The notes beneath the pieces were generated by a model. That model did not search any database. It worked only from the letters and a program-made list of their open reading frames with translations, and was not told where the DNA came from. From Epiperipatus broadwayi (taxonomy: Eukaryota > Onychophora > Udeonychophora > Euonychophora > Peripatidae), in assembly GCA_028023455.1 (NCBI GenBank), contig JAQFVV010000043.1:3223483-3287482 (forward strand): a stretch of DNA of 64,000 nucleotides, written 5' to 3'. Positions 45,467 through 59,387 of this stretch are shown here, piece by piece. Within the stretch, counting starts at the first letter, position 1; each line of letters starts with the position of its first letter. A program made the translations under genes and the position numbers.

Positions 45467-45817
45467 TACTTTTAGATAAGTTGATTTATAATTAGATACA
45501 CTACCATCTTTTTTAAATATGTAGTTATATTCAAACTTAATTTACAATTAATATGTCATATTTTTCAACCAGTACTTATTTCAAACGACAGCCACTCAAC
45601 GAATGTACAAATGGCGTTCAATAATTTTTTTATTAACTTAGAAGTGATTATTTTTCTTTAATTCTACAGACTTCAAACTTTATCAAACATCAAATATACC
45701 TATTAATATTATAAACTTGCATGATTTCTAGAGATGTTAGCTTTTGTGCATGAATAGCAGGAGATTAGACCATGTAGAGTGAAAGTTTGTAAAGATTAAT
45801 AAAATATGTTTAATTTT

Positions 45818-46855
45818 GTTACTTTCCGATTTTGCCACATGCTACCACTTGAGGGCACTTATTTCCAGTAATCAGAGATAATTATATAATTGTAGGGACT
45901 AATGTTTAATGAAAGTAAATAAACCATATAGTCGTCACTTGTGAATTTTTAAATTTATTGTATAAAAACACAACAAAATGATATGATATGGCAAATCAGA
46001 ATGCATTTCACAAATACGTGATTACTTGCTCACTAAAATCAAACACTGCATTGATTGTCTTTTTATGCTCAAGATGATGAGAATTTGTGAGCTACTGGCC
46101 ACAGAATGTGAGGCAGTGGAATTTTTCCAAAGAAATTGTATCCTGCCCTCTCAAAAAGTCGGTGCCAATGGCCATGATATGAAATTGTACTTTGCCCAAA
46201 CCTTGGAATGGCGATGTAATTTAAAAGTCTGCCAATGCTGTGTAGCACTACATAAAGACACATGGTTTGAAGGCTCTAAAATAACATTTCTAACAGCCAC
46301 CCAATTTATTTATTATTGGAGTAGAGATACTATGACAACTAAATGTATAAAACATGAATTGGATTTGTTCAAAGACACTATCATTTCTTGGAACAATTAT
46401 CTAAGAGAAGTATGCGAAGAAAGTCTATTGATTTGGTCATTGTAGAAGTCGATGAAAGTGTCTTTACAAAATGAAAGAACCAAGGAAAGGAGAATACTCC
46501 TGCAACAGTGGTTATTTGGGGGTTTATGCAGGGAAACCAAAGAGTGTTTTATTGTCACTATTCCATGTTGGATAGTATCCATTCTACTTGGTGCCATTCA
46601 ATAAAATATTGCACAAGGATCAACAATTTATTCTGACTGTTGGAAAGCCTATAAAACTGATGAATTAAGAAACGCAGATACTTAAGTTTTTGGTTTTGTT
46701 TTTTACTTTAATTAAACCTTAGAATACAAAATTGTTGTTCAGTCTTTTTTACTTTGATTGTCATTAAACATTAGTCCCTGCAACTGTATAATTATCACTG
46801 ACTATTGGAAATAAGTGCCCTCAAGTGGTGGCATGGGGCAAAATTGGAAAGTATC
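45818..46855 (+). mobile_element. Merlin DNA transposon, 1038 bp
   Basis: Terminal inverted repeats of about 95 bp with few mismatches (left starts gttactttccgattttgcca; right end is its inverse, ...ggaaagtatc), and an exact 8-bp target duplication ttaatttt (45810-45817 and 46856-46863). The length, duplication and an IS1595/ISXO2-type transposase inside agree with Merlin. Confidence 0.9.
46020..46690 (+). pseudogene. Merlin transposase (IS1595/ISXO2-type DDE), inactivated
   Basis: Frame 46026-46445 holds an N-terminal zinc-ribbon-like region (LEWRCNLKVCQCC) and KDTWFEGSKITFL / FIYYWS, diagnostic of ISXO2-like transposases. The catalytic part follows in pieces: VEVDESVFTK with the first Asp one frame over, then back in the first frame WLFGGLCRETKECF and, after a stop, GSTIYSDCWKAYKT with the second Asp. 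The third catalytic residue region is missing before the right terminal repeat. Two frame changes and internal stops: dead copy. Confidence 0.85.
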
Positions 46856-46863
46856 TTAATTTT

Positions 46864-47611
46864 TAATAATGTTTAAAGATATATCTAAGGCTAAAAGATG
46901 CCTATCATTTAAAATAATTTGTGTATTTATTAAATGATTGCTATTTGTAATAAGCATTGATTGAAAAATACCATTTATAAATTAAGTTTATTTAATTCTC
47001 ATGGAAAAATACTTGGATGCCTATTGGGGAAAATTAGATAGCTTAGCATAATTGGAAAAGATCTATCTGTTCTGGTCAAAACAAATATTAATCGTCATTT
47101 GCATTTTTATAACACCTAAAATCATGTATTTGAAGTAAATGTAGCAGCAGAAATTATTCCTTTTCTTTCTCTTCCTCTCTGTATATATATTAACTGCTTG
47201 GGATTAAGCCATCATATTGAATTTTTTAACATATAAAGATGGTCAGAATATGCTAAAAGTGATGAAAATGAAAATAAATGCATATCAAATATTCTAGATA
47301 TTATAAATGAAATATTATTAAATATCAGATGTACCGGCCTAAAAATGTCATGTTTTTTTTAAGTGGTTGCTTTAATAATTTTTTTAAAGATTTAATATAA
47401 ATTAAAGAAAAGATTTTAATATTATATAAATAAATGGTATAAATGTACCGAGTTGTTTTAGTTGGCCTGAAAACCATCGTTTTTGTAATTTTTTTTTCTT
47501 TAATTGAATGCTTTAACAATTTTTTTTTGCTTTGCAGAATTACTTGCTTTAAATGAACTGCTTGTAATCAAATTAAGCCTCTAAATTTAAATTTAAATTT
47601 TTAAATATACT
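46864..47611. other. No gene seen
   Basis: AT-rich sequence between the Merlin element and family C. Poly-T tracts only; a 64-codon minus-strand frame is Lys/Ile/Thr-rich text without recognisable features. Confidence 0.45.
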
Positions 47612-47900
47612 TGTTATATTTGACCAATAAAAACCAGTCACCACCTAAACAGTCAATATAGATAGTAATCAATATTTCTCACTGCTGTCAAGGCAACCTC
47701 TCTTCTATTAATAATAAGAGTGGAAATCCACTCTTACTAATGGTCCAATGAATATATATGGACACTTAAAGATTGCAACTTGACCACAGAAATTGAAATA
47801 TTGATACAATAAAGATTTAAATAATGAAATAAATATGTCATGTAATGCAGCCTAATAAATAGTCAATTATAACATTGCAAACTGCAATACTTTTAAATTG
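47612..47900 (+). repeat. Family C repeat
   Basis: Begins accaataaaaaccagtcacc, then agatagtaatcaatatttct, caaggcaacctctcttct, and a hairpin agagtggaaatccactct. The same order is seen at 47960 and, degraded, at 7727. Non-coding. Confidence 0.7.
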
Positions 47901-47934
47901 CTCATGTATTATATTATTTAAATAATAGTGAAAT

Positions 47935-48255
47935 AATGCTTAAAGCTAAATGGGATAATATGTAACCAATAAAAACCAGTCATCACCTAAATATGCCAAT
48001 GTAGATAGTAATCAATATTTCTCACTGTTGTCAAGGCAACCTCTCTCCTTTTAATAATAAGAGTGGAAATCCACTCCTACTAATGGTCCAATGAATATAT
48101 AGAGAGAGTGAATTTCCATTCTTATTATTAAACGGAGAGAGATTGCCTTGAAAACAGTGAGAAATATTGATTACTATCTATATTGGCATGTTTGGGTGGT
48201 GACTGGTTTTTATTGGTTACATATTATCCCATTTAGCTTTAAGTATTATTTCTGT
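47935..48255. repeat. Family C fold-back palindrome
   Basis: About 150-bp arms (47940-48085 and 48110-48252), inverse complements with roughly 90% identity by eye, meeting at aatgaatatatagagagag. One arm also holds the agagtggaaatccact hairpin. No target duplication was identified. Confidence 0.8.
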
Positions 48256-48762
48256 TATATTTGATATGTGAATTTGACAGTTATGAAAAACTATTAATGG
48301 TGGAATTACTTCCTTCACATAAAATATTTTTATATTGCAAACCAACATTTTTTTTTAATTGGTTGTGAATTTGACACACGACAGCTTTAATAACAAACAT
48401 ACATTCACCAATCAGGCAACAGAAAAAAATAAGATGGATAATTCTAGATAGTTTGGACTTGCTATACTTCTATTTTGTTAGAATACTTATTTCAAAACAT
48501 ATAATAATAATTTGAACCCTGTCTACATTTTTTTATTTCTGCTCTTGTATAAATATGTAAAAATTCTGAATAAGTGGTATTTACATTTCTGTATTGGTAT
48601 GGCAACATCATTATCCTCATCACTGCATCATACATTTTTAACCAGCATCTATTCCTACATTTCCTACTTTTTATGCCATTTTCCCAAGCTAACTTAGGGA
48701 GAATCAATCTCTTTTGACTGTAACTATTTTATCTATTTATTATTAACAGCTATTCAAGCTGA

Positions 48763-48945
<183 letters not shown>

Positions 48946-48956
48946 TTAGTTATTTA

Positions 48957-49175
48957 TTAATTAATGAAATCAAACAATACACACATATATATAAAAGAGA
49001 AGTACTCCAAATAAACAACTGCTGTCTTGAGGCCCTTATCCAATGACAATGTTATATTATGTACATGATTATAAATAGCATCTAAAGTACTCTTTCCAGC
49101 AACAAAGCCAAACTGATGCAAAGAAACCATTTTATGAATATTAAAAAATGCTATCATCTTATCCTTGACTGTCAT
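48957..49175 (-). pseudogene. Non-LTR reverse transcriptase fragment
   Basis: FNIHKMVSLHQFGFVAGKST then LDAIYNHVHNITLSLDKGLK, AVVYLEYFSF: the early RT block (HQFGF-x-xGKST...AI...LDKG...V-x-LD) of jockey/CR1-like non-LTR elements. The catalytic block is not present; the microsatellite lies just beyond its 3' end. Confidence 0.65.
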
Positions 49176-49199
49176 TTCAAATAATTTAGCAACAACAAC

Positions 49200-50460
49200 A
49201 ACAACAATAATAGCTGAAGATAGTTTGAAAATCTGAGTTCAAATTCCCTTTTAATTAATTACAAAAGATGATCGTCCTTTAATTCATATGCTAGTATTTT
49301 TCAACAAGAAGAATATCTTTCTGGAAGTTAGGCCCCAAACAACTGAACTTATAAACATATGCCTGTTCTCTTGACAAATATTATTACTTCAAAATATTAT
49401 ACGCATATTATCGAGTTTATAGCCTCAGTAAATATTACTACGTAATCAATGTGCGTTTAATAAATTTATAATTAAAACGCATTTAAATATATTTATAAAT
49501 CACTTCATGAAACCTTTTTGTAAATAATATATTCACCAACAATTAAGATATCTGAAAATTAAGCAGGTGAGAAATGCGAATTGCACACACATATAAATGC
49601 CAATTTATAAAGAAATAAATGAATATCAGACCTCAAATCAAATAAATAAATAAAAATATACATATTCAGTTATTAATCACTATTTATGAATATAGCAACT
49701 TAAATAAAAGGTGTTCATGTATAATTATTTATAAAAATATGCATAATTAACTCTTGAGTGAGGTATAGCATTTAATCAATGTAATATGTGTTCAATTAAT
49801 AAGATAGATGTAAGCACATAGAATATCCACACATATAGAGTATATTTCATCAAATTTTTATTATATTTATTTTATTTATATGCTAATTTGGATCGTAAAT
49901 TCTTTATTATTAAATCATTTTTTTTACTAAATTATTTTAAATAAAGTTTTGTTCTATTTTCATATGTAATAAAGAATATTTGATTTAAACATATTTTTTC
50001 TTACATAAGTATATATTTTTAGTTTACGATAAAACCTTTTTTGCTACATTATAACAAACAAATTCTATTGTTTTAAATTTAAGATATAATAAATATTCTC
50101 TTTTTAAGTGGGTCAGCGTAATTTTCAACTGATTTAAATTTAACGCGTGGTTTTACTTATCTTTGAAACAAGAATATTTAAAATATTTGGAATCATTTTT
50201 CAATGTTTTATTAATTATTATTAATTTGTTACTATAATCATTAATAAACTTTTTTGATTTAATTATTATTTTAAACATACCATGATAAATACATGAATAA
50301 ATAAATATAATATCAAACTTCCAAATAAAAAAAAATATCGCACTAAAGAAAATATTCACTCATAGTTTGTTTTTTGAAATATTAAATTAAGAAAAATATT
50401 TTCGATGTTGTATACATTTTCAACTCTTCTTTAATCTGCAGAAATTTAATTTATTCTTTC
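49200..50460. other. No gene seen
   Basis: Very AT-rich; only short frames. Confidence 0.45.
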
Positions 50461-50466
50461 ACAAAA

Positions 50467-50790
50467 ATGGTTCTACAGTACGGATTTCATTGTAACACCA
50501 AAAATCATTTCACAGTATTAATTTCACTGTAGCACCAAAAATGGTTCCATAGTATTGACTTCACTATAATACCAAAGTTGATTCTACAGTATTGGCTTCA
50601 TTGTAGCGCCAAAAATGGTTCCACAGTAATTTGTAGCACTAAAAATGATTCCATAGCATTGACATCATTGCAGCACCAAATATGGTTCTACAGCATTGAC
50701 TTTATTATAGCATCAAAAATGGTTCCACAGTATTGACTTCATTGTAGCATCAAAAATTGTTCCATGGTATTGACTTTATTGCAGTACATA
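50467..50790. repeat. Minisatellite, ~41-bp unit, about 8 copies
   Basis: Unit ggttccacagtattgacttc plus attgtagcaccaaaaat, with substitutions and one shortened unit near 50625. Non-coding. Confidence 0.9.
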
Positions 50791-50971
50791 TTGATTTATT
50801 TTGATGACTGGCAAAATTCTGTTTTCCTTTTTTAGATATACTTTAGCTAACAGAAACATTTTAAACTTGTGATTTTAAGGAGCAATTAAAAAATAATTTC
50901 AGTATACATTTCAATTGAAACTCAGCGAATCAAGATAAAATGAACTAAATGTTCACTAAACAATTTTCCAC

Positions 50972-51449
<478 letters not shown>

Positions 51450-52558
51450 GATTCACTCTTCTCTTTTTTTTTTTTTTTTTGCGAATAAATTCAGATGGCT
51501 CTAATTAGCTTTTTAAATTCCAAATTAAAATTTGTTACAAGATCGCAATAATCTAAATACAAAAAAAAAATATTACAATGCTATTTTACAGCTATTTCTA
51601 ACTTTATAATCTGCTTTGAATTTCTAGTTACCTGTAATTAATAATTTAAAAAAATTAACAACGGAATACCTCGGAAGTTTTGTTGTTTATAATTAATTAC
51701 AATTTTGTTTGTGTGACATTTACAATTTACTTTTATGAGATTATCAAAATTTACATTCTTGACTAAAATTTTATTTTATATATGATTTCTAATAATAACA
51801 ACATATTTATTTAGGACTAAATAAAAAATATTGCAAATATTTTTATTACGTTTGTGGCACTTTTATCCACACATACATTTGACATGCATATGTATAAAAT
51901 CATTATTTTTATTAATTTCCCCATTTGTAGAAACATTGACACGTTTTGCCTAACTATAATTAATTTATAAATCTATTTCAAATCTAATTAAATACATATA
52001 CAACTAACTTTGAATTTTGTTTTTTATCCCTCTATGAATGTCTTACACATATGCACACTCCTATGAAACTACTATTTCAATATATATATTGAAACAAAAA
52101 ATTTTCAAGGGTTACAGATATAAATGAAATGTTATCCAGGTACGTCTGTATATAATTAATTGTAATAAAAATATAATTTTTTACTATTTTCATAATAATT
52201 ATTACCTAGTAGATGACCAGTGTAATTGATATACATTTTAACCCACTTAGTGAGGGCAATTGATCCCCCAAAACTCATCATTAAGCAAGAATATCATATG
52301 TAAAATAAGCATTCATAATAGTTGTCTATGGGGGAAAATTTGAACGGTTATTCCAGCTAAAAAATTACACTATAAGTTTGAAATATTACGTTAAAAAATA
52401 ATTTATCGAGTATAGTATATATTAAATTTTTAAAAATCCCTAACGTGGGTTATATGCTTGTATAAACTATGAAGTATTATGCAGGTATTTAATTAAAATA
52501 TTTATGTATGCATGATAATGTAATTTAAATCTATGTAAAAAAAACCGCGTAGCTTGAA
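51450..52558. other. No gene seen
   Basis: AT-rich; no frame above about 60 codons and no repeat family recognised. Confidence 0.45.
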
Positions 52559-52573
52559 GTTGTTACTTCCTGT

Positions 52574-52688
52574 CAAGCGTTGTTAGCCGAGAGGTCATCG
52601 CAGCCGCCTTGCAAGCAAGTAGTTGTTTGCAGACGGTTGTGGGTTCGCCTCCCGGCCGATGCTATGACATATGGAAAAAAAAAAGAAC
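52574..52688 (+). mobile_element. tRNA-derived SINE (family S), long variable arm, 15-bp duplication
   Basis: Flanked by gttgttacttcctgt at 52559-52573 and 52689-52703 (exact). Head aagcgttgttagccgagagg, anticodon-like loop cttgcaa, long variable arm, B box gggttcgcctcc, gatgctatgacatatg, A tail. Confidence 0.9.
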
Positions 52689-53255
52689 GTTGTTACTTCC
52701 TGTAATCCATTCACCAATTACTGTTATCCAGTTTGGTTTCCAAGCTCAAAGATTTTTTTAATTTTTTCATGGTGTATTAGTTGTTACAATAACTAAATAG
52801 AATCTCTAAAAAAAAGTTTAATATCACTAGAAAAAAAAAATTGTGTTCTTTCGCTGGCCAAAAAGTACAACAAAATAGACCGAGAAAGTGAAAATAAACT
52901 ATCATTTAACAATTTTATTTATATTCTTCTACAGAACTGTTTTTCATTATGCTGAAAAAAGAATCCATACTGAAGTTTTCTTTTTTTTTTAAATTTATAT
53001 TACAGTATTCTATATTACTTATGTGAAATTATTAAAATTTAAAAAAAAAAGACAATGTTTAATAACAAATTATTTGATTGACCATAAAGACTTATTATTT
53101 ATCCTTAATGTAACAGGAGCCAAATAAACATGCAATATATTATAAAAACTTAATCACTGTCAACTTCTAAAAAAAAAATTTCAGCGTATTGGAAAAAAAG
53201 GGGGAAAAAATCTAATGCATTCTGAGTTTGCATATTGTAATTAATATGTGTTTTT

Positions 53256-53642
53256 AAAACAGGCAAAACTCATTATATGTATTGCCACACACAGCAAGCT
53301 ACAGTAATCAATGGATGCCAGAAGGCTTGTGCATAAAATCCCCATCTAGTGCCTACTCATCCAATATCCCCAGACTAGTTTCTGGTTTGTGGCCTTCGTC
53401 AGTGAGGAGCCTTGGATCTGAGAGCCCTGCACCTAGATCTTAGGATCTAATGCAACCCTACAGCAGCAACCTTTATCTCCATTTGACTACAAAACTATGA
53501 GTCTTAAACTGAAAATACCTTAATGTTTTCAATCCAAGCCTATTAGCTTATATAGTCATATGTGTGTAGCAATACTATAGTGAGTTTTGCCTGTTTTAAC
53601 AAGTTATACACAAGCATAAGAAGTGGTGGTCATGTGATATTT
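53256..53642 (-). mobile_element. Family A hammerhead element, copy A-11
   Basis: aaaacaggcaaaactcatta at the left; right end gagttttgcctgttttaaca, then acaagcataagaagtggtgg and tcatgtgat, the extended terminus. One ribozyme, in the left part, minus strand. A target duplication was not clear. Confidence 0.8.
53359..53417 (-). ncRNA. Hammerhead ribozyme, type I, all core bases intact (A-11)
   Basis: 59 nt, minus strand: CTGACGA, stem II GG/CC around a CACAA-type loop, GAAA, CTAGTC. Stem III ACU/AGU with no loop. Stem I inner UGGGGA/UCCUCA (6 pairs with one G-U), small internal loop, outer UUGGAU/AUCCAA (6 pairs). Every core base matches the consensus. The terminal stem II position is an A-A mismatch, as in the whole family. 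Confidence 0.8.
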
Positions 53643-54192
53643 AAGGGTTTTGTTACAATGTGTATTGTGCTGCTTTAAATAAACAAATATGATAGCTGTA
53701 GTGGGTTTTGAGGCATGACATGCCACTATTTTATCATGTTTGATAGCCATGTTTTTGCAATAAATTAGTAATTAATGTAATATGTTTTAATCATAGATTT
53801 ATGGGCTATTTAAGTAAAAATTAAAGGCATTTATCTTATTCATTTTATTTGTATTTCACTTTTATTACACACAATTTATTATTAATTGCATAAAATCATC
53901 CTCATATTTTCCCCCAAATATGTAATTTAAATACAATGGATAGCAGTTTCGATTTGAATGAAATTAGCATTTGTAAAGATTTTAATCTAAAATTGATTGT
54001 TTGAAATTTTAGCTAAAATTTATACTGTCCACAATTTAAAATTTAATATTGACCGTACATATGACCAAAAATTATTTTTAGTTTTATGCTGAATGAAATT
54101 TATATTTTCCCCCCAATATTGAATTTTTTTTATACATGCAACAATGTTCCATTGCTTTGGATATCTGAAAGAAAATATGAGAGGATTTAAAA

Positions 54193-55534
54193 TTGAGGAA
54201 GCAGAGTGTTGTTATGAATGCCTCAAAATATTTTTTTTCTTGCTTTCCCATTGCATTATTGGCCACTGCAACGAGGAAGCAAATACATCAGTCCATTCTA
54301 GACAAAACCAAGCAAATAATAAAACCCCTTTCTTCAATCTCCTTATCACTCCCTGGAAAATCAACACTTCTAAATATGATCATCTTTCCGAGAATCAATT
54401 TTTTTCTACTCATTATCAAACCAACTAATGCATTTCAATCTAGTATAAATACAATCTGTTCTAAGTTATTTTGGAAAGGGAAGGTTGTTGCCATCAGCAT
54501 GATTAAAATGCAGAGACCCAAGGAATTAGGAGGTGTTGGTCTGCATTCTATAACCATTTTTTATACACAAAAATCAATTGGATTACTCTGCTCAATCAAC
54601 CTTGAATTATCTGATGCCAACATCAATTTTCCTTTCAAACCTACTGACATGCTTCCACCATTTGCAAGTAAATGGATTACTGATCTATTTACACACACTA
54701 ACAGCCTAGTTAACATCACAGAACAAACTCTACAAAACAAAGTCTTATTGGGATATATATATAAGCTTATAAATCCAAACCAAACTACTTTGCTTTCTCA
54801 GCTGGGAATAAATAACAAGCAAATCATCAGGCATTCTAATAACTGGCTCTTTGAACCCAAATATATTGACTTTATCCTCAAATTCAATCTCTCCTCACTT
54901 CCCACCAATCATTTTTGGGTTTGGAGAAGGGGATTCACAAAGATTAATCCACAGTGTCAATTATGCCAGACTGATGATGAAACGATCTGGCATTTCTTTT
55001 ATTCCTGCTCCTTTGTAGTTCCATTTCACAATTTCATTGTTAGTAGTGAGTCTCCTGGAATAACAGATGTTTTTTCCATTAGCAAATCCATAGAAAATGG
55101 CACCTTCTCCATTATCAAACTTTCCATTTTTCTCCATTTTGCAGTTTGGCTTACCAGATACAAGCTATGTGATGTGATGTACTATAGCTTCTCCTTAAAC
55201 GAAGTCAAGAATGTCTCAGCAATTATGCCCAGAGAAACCTGTTAGCTACTTTATTTTACATTCCCCAGTCTAAGTTTTCCCATATTCTGCTCCATCCCAT
55301 TTCCACAATATAATCTTTGTCAACTCTATGGCTTTTATATCTAAATCCCCCTTATCTTTTCCCAAACCCAACATAAAAACCAATAGCGACATCTGTCATG
55401 TTTTTACAGAATTAATCTCTAAAGTTAATGATAGAGACCAACTTCTGGCTCCAGACCGTTTGTGCCAGGAAACCTGGACAAGAATTAACCTCAGATACAA
55501 AATACTCATCTTTGTGCGAACATTAACAAACTAA
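54193..55534 (+). pseudogene. L1/Tx1-like LINE, C-terminal part of ORF2
   Basis: One frame of 350 codons (54193-55245) and a second of 68 (55328-55534). From about residue 30: HQSILDKTKQIIKPLSSISL and LPGKSTLLNMIIFPRINF, the post-RT region of L1-like proteins; LFWKGK near 93; MQRPKELGGVGL near 106; a zinc knuckle CQLC...IWHFFYSC at about 255-272. The RT catalytic domain and endonuclease are missing, so it is a 5'-truncated copy although still open. The 3' sequence is shared with 42735-42905. Confidence 0.8.
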
Positions 55535-55623
55535 ACTACTCAATATTCAATTTATCATGAACTAATGTTTTCTGACTACAATGTCATTGTATTTTTATTT
55601 TCAAGAATAATTTTCTCCTTTTA

Positions 55624-55795
<172 letters not shown>

Positions 55796-56428
55796 GTAAA
55801 TAAAAAAAAAATTGAGAAAATCTTGAGAACAAACAGAAATTGGATTATGTATAAATTTAAAAGCAAGATCGGAAGCAAATATGAATGACAAAAGATAGAA
55901 AGAAATTTGAGAGATAGTCTAGAAGAAATAGTAGTTGTGAGTATTTAAAAACTATAGCAAGAAGCAGGTAGCTTGAAAATAGTTCGGATGTATGAAACCT
56001 TCCTTTTGATATTTACTAATAATAATGACTAGAATTTGGGACTTTTCTTTTATGATGTTTAATATATGAATGTGTACGCAAATAAATTTTAAAAAAATAA
56101 ATTTAGAATACTCTCAATTGATGTACCACAAAATTATTATTATTTTTTTTTATATAAATCGAATAAATTTAAATAGGAAAAAGGAAAATTATTACATTTT
56201 TCAAGTTCAAGGTAAATTTTTTCGCATTTGTTATAAAATGTGTGTTTACTGGGCTTGATTTGAAAGATCAAATTCAATTCCTCTTAATTCTATTTATGTT
56301 AATAAATTTTTTTTTGTAAAAAAGGATTTTTAAAATTAGAAAAGATGAAAGACTTTTGTTACAAATCTTCACATGCAGAAAAAATTATATTCGTAGTAAT
56401 CTACTTTACTTTTAGTTCTGCTTAATAT

Positions 56429-56525
56429 ATATATATTTTCATATGTCAAAGCGTTGACCAAGAAGCGAACCCAGACCACCTGCTTGGAAGGCAGCTATGC
56501 TAACCACATGGGCACCAACGGTTGA
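56429..56525 (-). mobile_element. tRNA-derived SINE (family S), diverged
   Basis: Inverse family S head with substitutions (agaagcgaacccagaccacc, aaggcagctatgctaacca). Flanked by ctgcttaatat at 56418-56428 and 56526-56536. Confidence 0.8.
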
Positions 56526-56999
56526 CTGCTTAATATTTTTGATGTGTTGAGATAGACTTTTAAACACTATATATATAATTCTTAAAAATTTAAATTTCCA
56601 TAAATCAAAAAAAGTTGAAAGGAAAATGTTGCTGACTTTTTGCCGTTTATAAACATTTCCTTTTTTTTTTTTTAGATTTTGCTTTGTAATAATTGTTTTA
56701 CAACTTATTAGAACACTTCAAACTGATTTCTGAAAACTAGTAAAATAACAGTTACTAATGAATATATACGTAGATATAGTTTTTAATTTTATAGGAGTCA
56801 GACAGATGTAATATCAACAGCATTTATATTCATTATTTTTGGCATTATTTAAATAAGGGAGTTTTTTCCGGATGAATAAAATCTCTTATACAGGCTTTTT
56901 AAAATTATTTTGTAAAAAATAACAAAAAGTTTTTCATAACGATATGAAAGATGATTCAACAAAATTTAATAGTTATAAAATATTATCTCAGTATCTAAT

Positions 57000-59387
57000 T
57001 TTAAATTCGGACGACGTAGAATGTAACACTTCTCGTTTTGCTTTATTACATTCATAATTTTTAAATATATTAATAAGAGCAGGGTTGGTTAATCTTTAGT
57101 CTGTGGGCCAACTCTGCCTTCGAAAGTTAGTAATGCAGCGCATGAATATTTTCCAAATATATATAATAAAATGATCATTAATAGAATGCGTTTATTCATT
57201 TTTATTAACAAAAAAATGTTACAGCATATATAAGCAGAATACCCCCCCCCCCATAATAATATTTTTTGAATCAAAAAAATAATCCCGAATAACTGATGAA
57301 AATTTGGGACACATCTTGCACATTACCAACACTAATACCCTAGTATAATTAAGAGTTAAAAAATGAGATACGGTAAATATCTCGTTAAATTTGGGATTAA
57401 ATTTTTATATTAACATTGTATTTTTTTTTGTAACCATTATATAATTATATGTAAATGTAATAATGATATAATGATAATTATGACCATACTGTGATTAATA
57501 AGTACTAAAATCATATATATCAAGATAAATAATTATATGTCAATTTAATACATTTTATTTTGAACCATAAAAATTATGGCTCTCATCTTTAAGTTGATTT
57601 GTTGCTAAAAAAAAAAAAAGGTTGCCCTTCTTTGAGATATAACAATGCGTTTGTTAATTAGCCTAATGCATTTTTGGTGCAATATGCCGTATTTAATGCA
57701 ATATTAAACTATTCTATGTTAGAAGAAAACCTATTTTGTATATATGTTCTAATCTTATATAGTCCTGTGCGTATTAAATTACATGCTATTGGCTTATTTA
57801 TTCGTGACACTTCCAGACTAGTGATTAGACACCCTCGTCTGATTTAAATCTTTGTATTGTTGTATTAAGTGCAAAAGACCATAATTAGGGAGTCAAATTA
57901 TCACCTGATTTTTTTTTGATATTCCAAAAAAAAAAAAAAACCAACAACAATTACAGACCAAATAATCAAAATAAATTAGATTAAATAATTAACCTCATAT
58001 TTTGTAATGATATAGAACTTCACTTTGAATTTTTAATGGTTTTATCATATAAATGTATATATATATATATCAATAGAACTTAATCAATAATATAGCCTCT
58101 AAATAAATAAATGGAAAATCTTGTTTGAAAACAAATTTCTCTATCAAAACAGAGAATCTTTTGTTTTTTGATATAGCTTAACTTTAATGTGTTACTAACA
58201 GCTATTTTCTTTGATTAAAAATGAGTTTTAAAATATTTAATTTAGTTATAAATACTGCAATAAATAGCATTTGGAAAAACATCAAATATAAATTTACAAC
58301 CTTTATTGATAGTAATTAGCTTATAAACATCAAAAGCTCAAAGAATTGTGGATTGATTTTATTTTAGGCCTTTTGTCATTATAGAGAATGCTATTTATTC
58401 ATAGTCTGAGTAAGAGTAGTAATATCTTTTTAATTACACACACACATATATATATATTCATTTAAAATGGATAAAAATGGTCCCCTATTTGTGAGACTGA
58501 TAGTGTGCCGTCATATTTTTTATCACTTACGAAGTACTTGCAACATCAATTGAATATATTGTATGCTAATACTTGTTCTATAATTTTTTATTGAAGGTTT
58601 TATTTAAATACTAGTATATCTATTTAATCTAGATTTGATAGAGTGGATGAATGGAGTTTGAAAGTTTGGCTTTAAATCCCCTCTAATTGAATGGTTTTAG
58701 TAGAATAATAATGAATTTATATTTTGGTTTTTATTTTTGTTAGTAAGATGTTGCCAGTTATTGTGAAATAATAAAGTTCTGTTGTTAAAAAGTCAAATTA
58801 CAGAAGTCAAGTTGCATAAAATGGTATAGTTGTTACATTATTTTGGAAAACAGAAAGGTTATTTTTACAGGTAATTTTCAAGACTTTCATCATTTTCAAA
58901 ATTGTTTTTATTTAATAAATATAAAATCTATTTTTATAATTATACCATGTTTGAGAATGATTTAAACTTAGATTGTGGAAAATATATAAAAAATATTATA
59001 TTCTAGCTAGTATAGAAGGATCCTTTTTTACATTTTTTTTATTATTTAGTTATGCCTAAAATTAATTTTAGCAATAATTAAGTCAAAAATAAAGAATGGG
59101 TTTATTGATTAGGAATATATTAGAAGTTTGAGTGGCAGAAGGGTTGCAATTGGAATAAATTCAAGAGCTTTAAACTCCCAAATATGACTTTCTTCTACTG
59201 GACTAAATCATGCAGAGCATTTAGTTTTTATTACTTATGAGATCACAAATAATGTGATTAGATTTTGTATCAAAAATAAATAATGGAAATAAAGAAACTT
59301 TTTTAACTATTGTAAATAAATAAGAAATTGATCACTGATTTATATTAAATGGTTAATGAATACTATCAAACTATTACCATTGTATGA
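57000..59387. other. No gene seen
   Basis: AT-rich DNA with poly-C (about 57241-57252) and poly-A runs. Only short frames. Confidence 0.4.

Noticed and set aside
57079-57640. Possible hAT-type MITE (cagggttggttaatc near 57080)
   Set aside because: The start resembles a hAT end, but I could not find a convincing right end or an 8-bp duplication.
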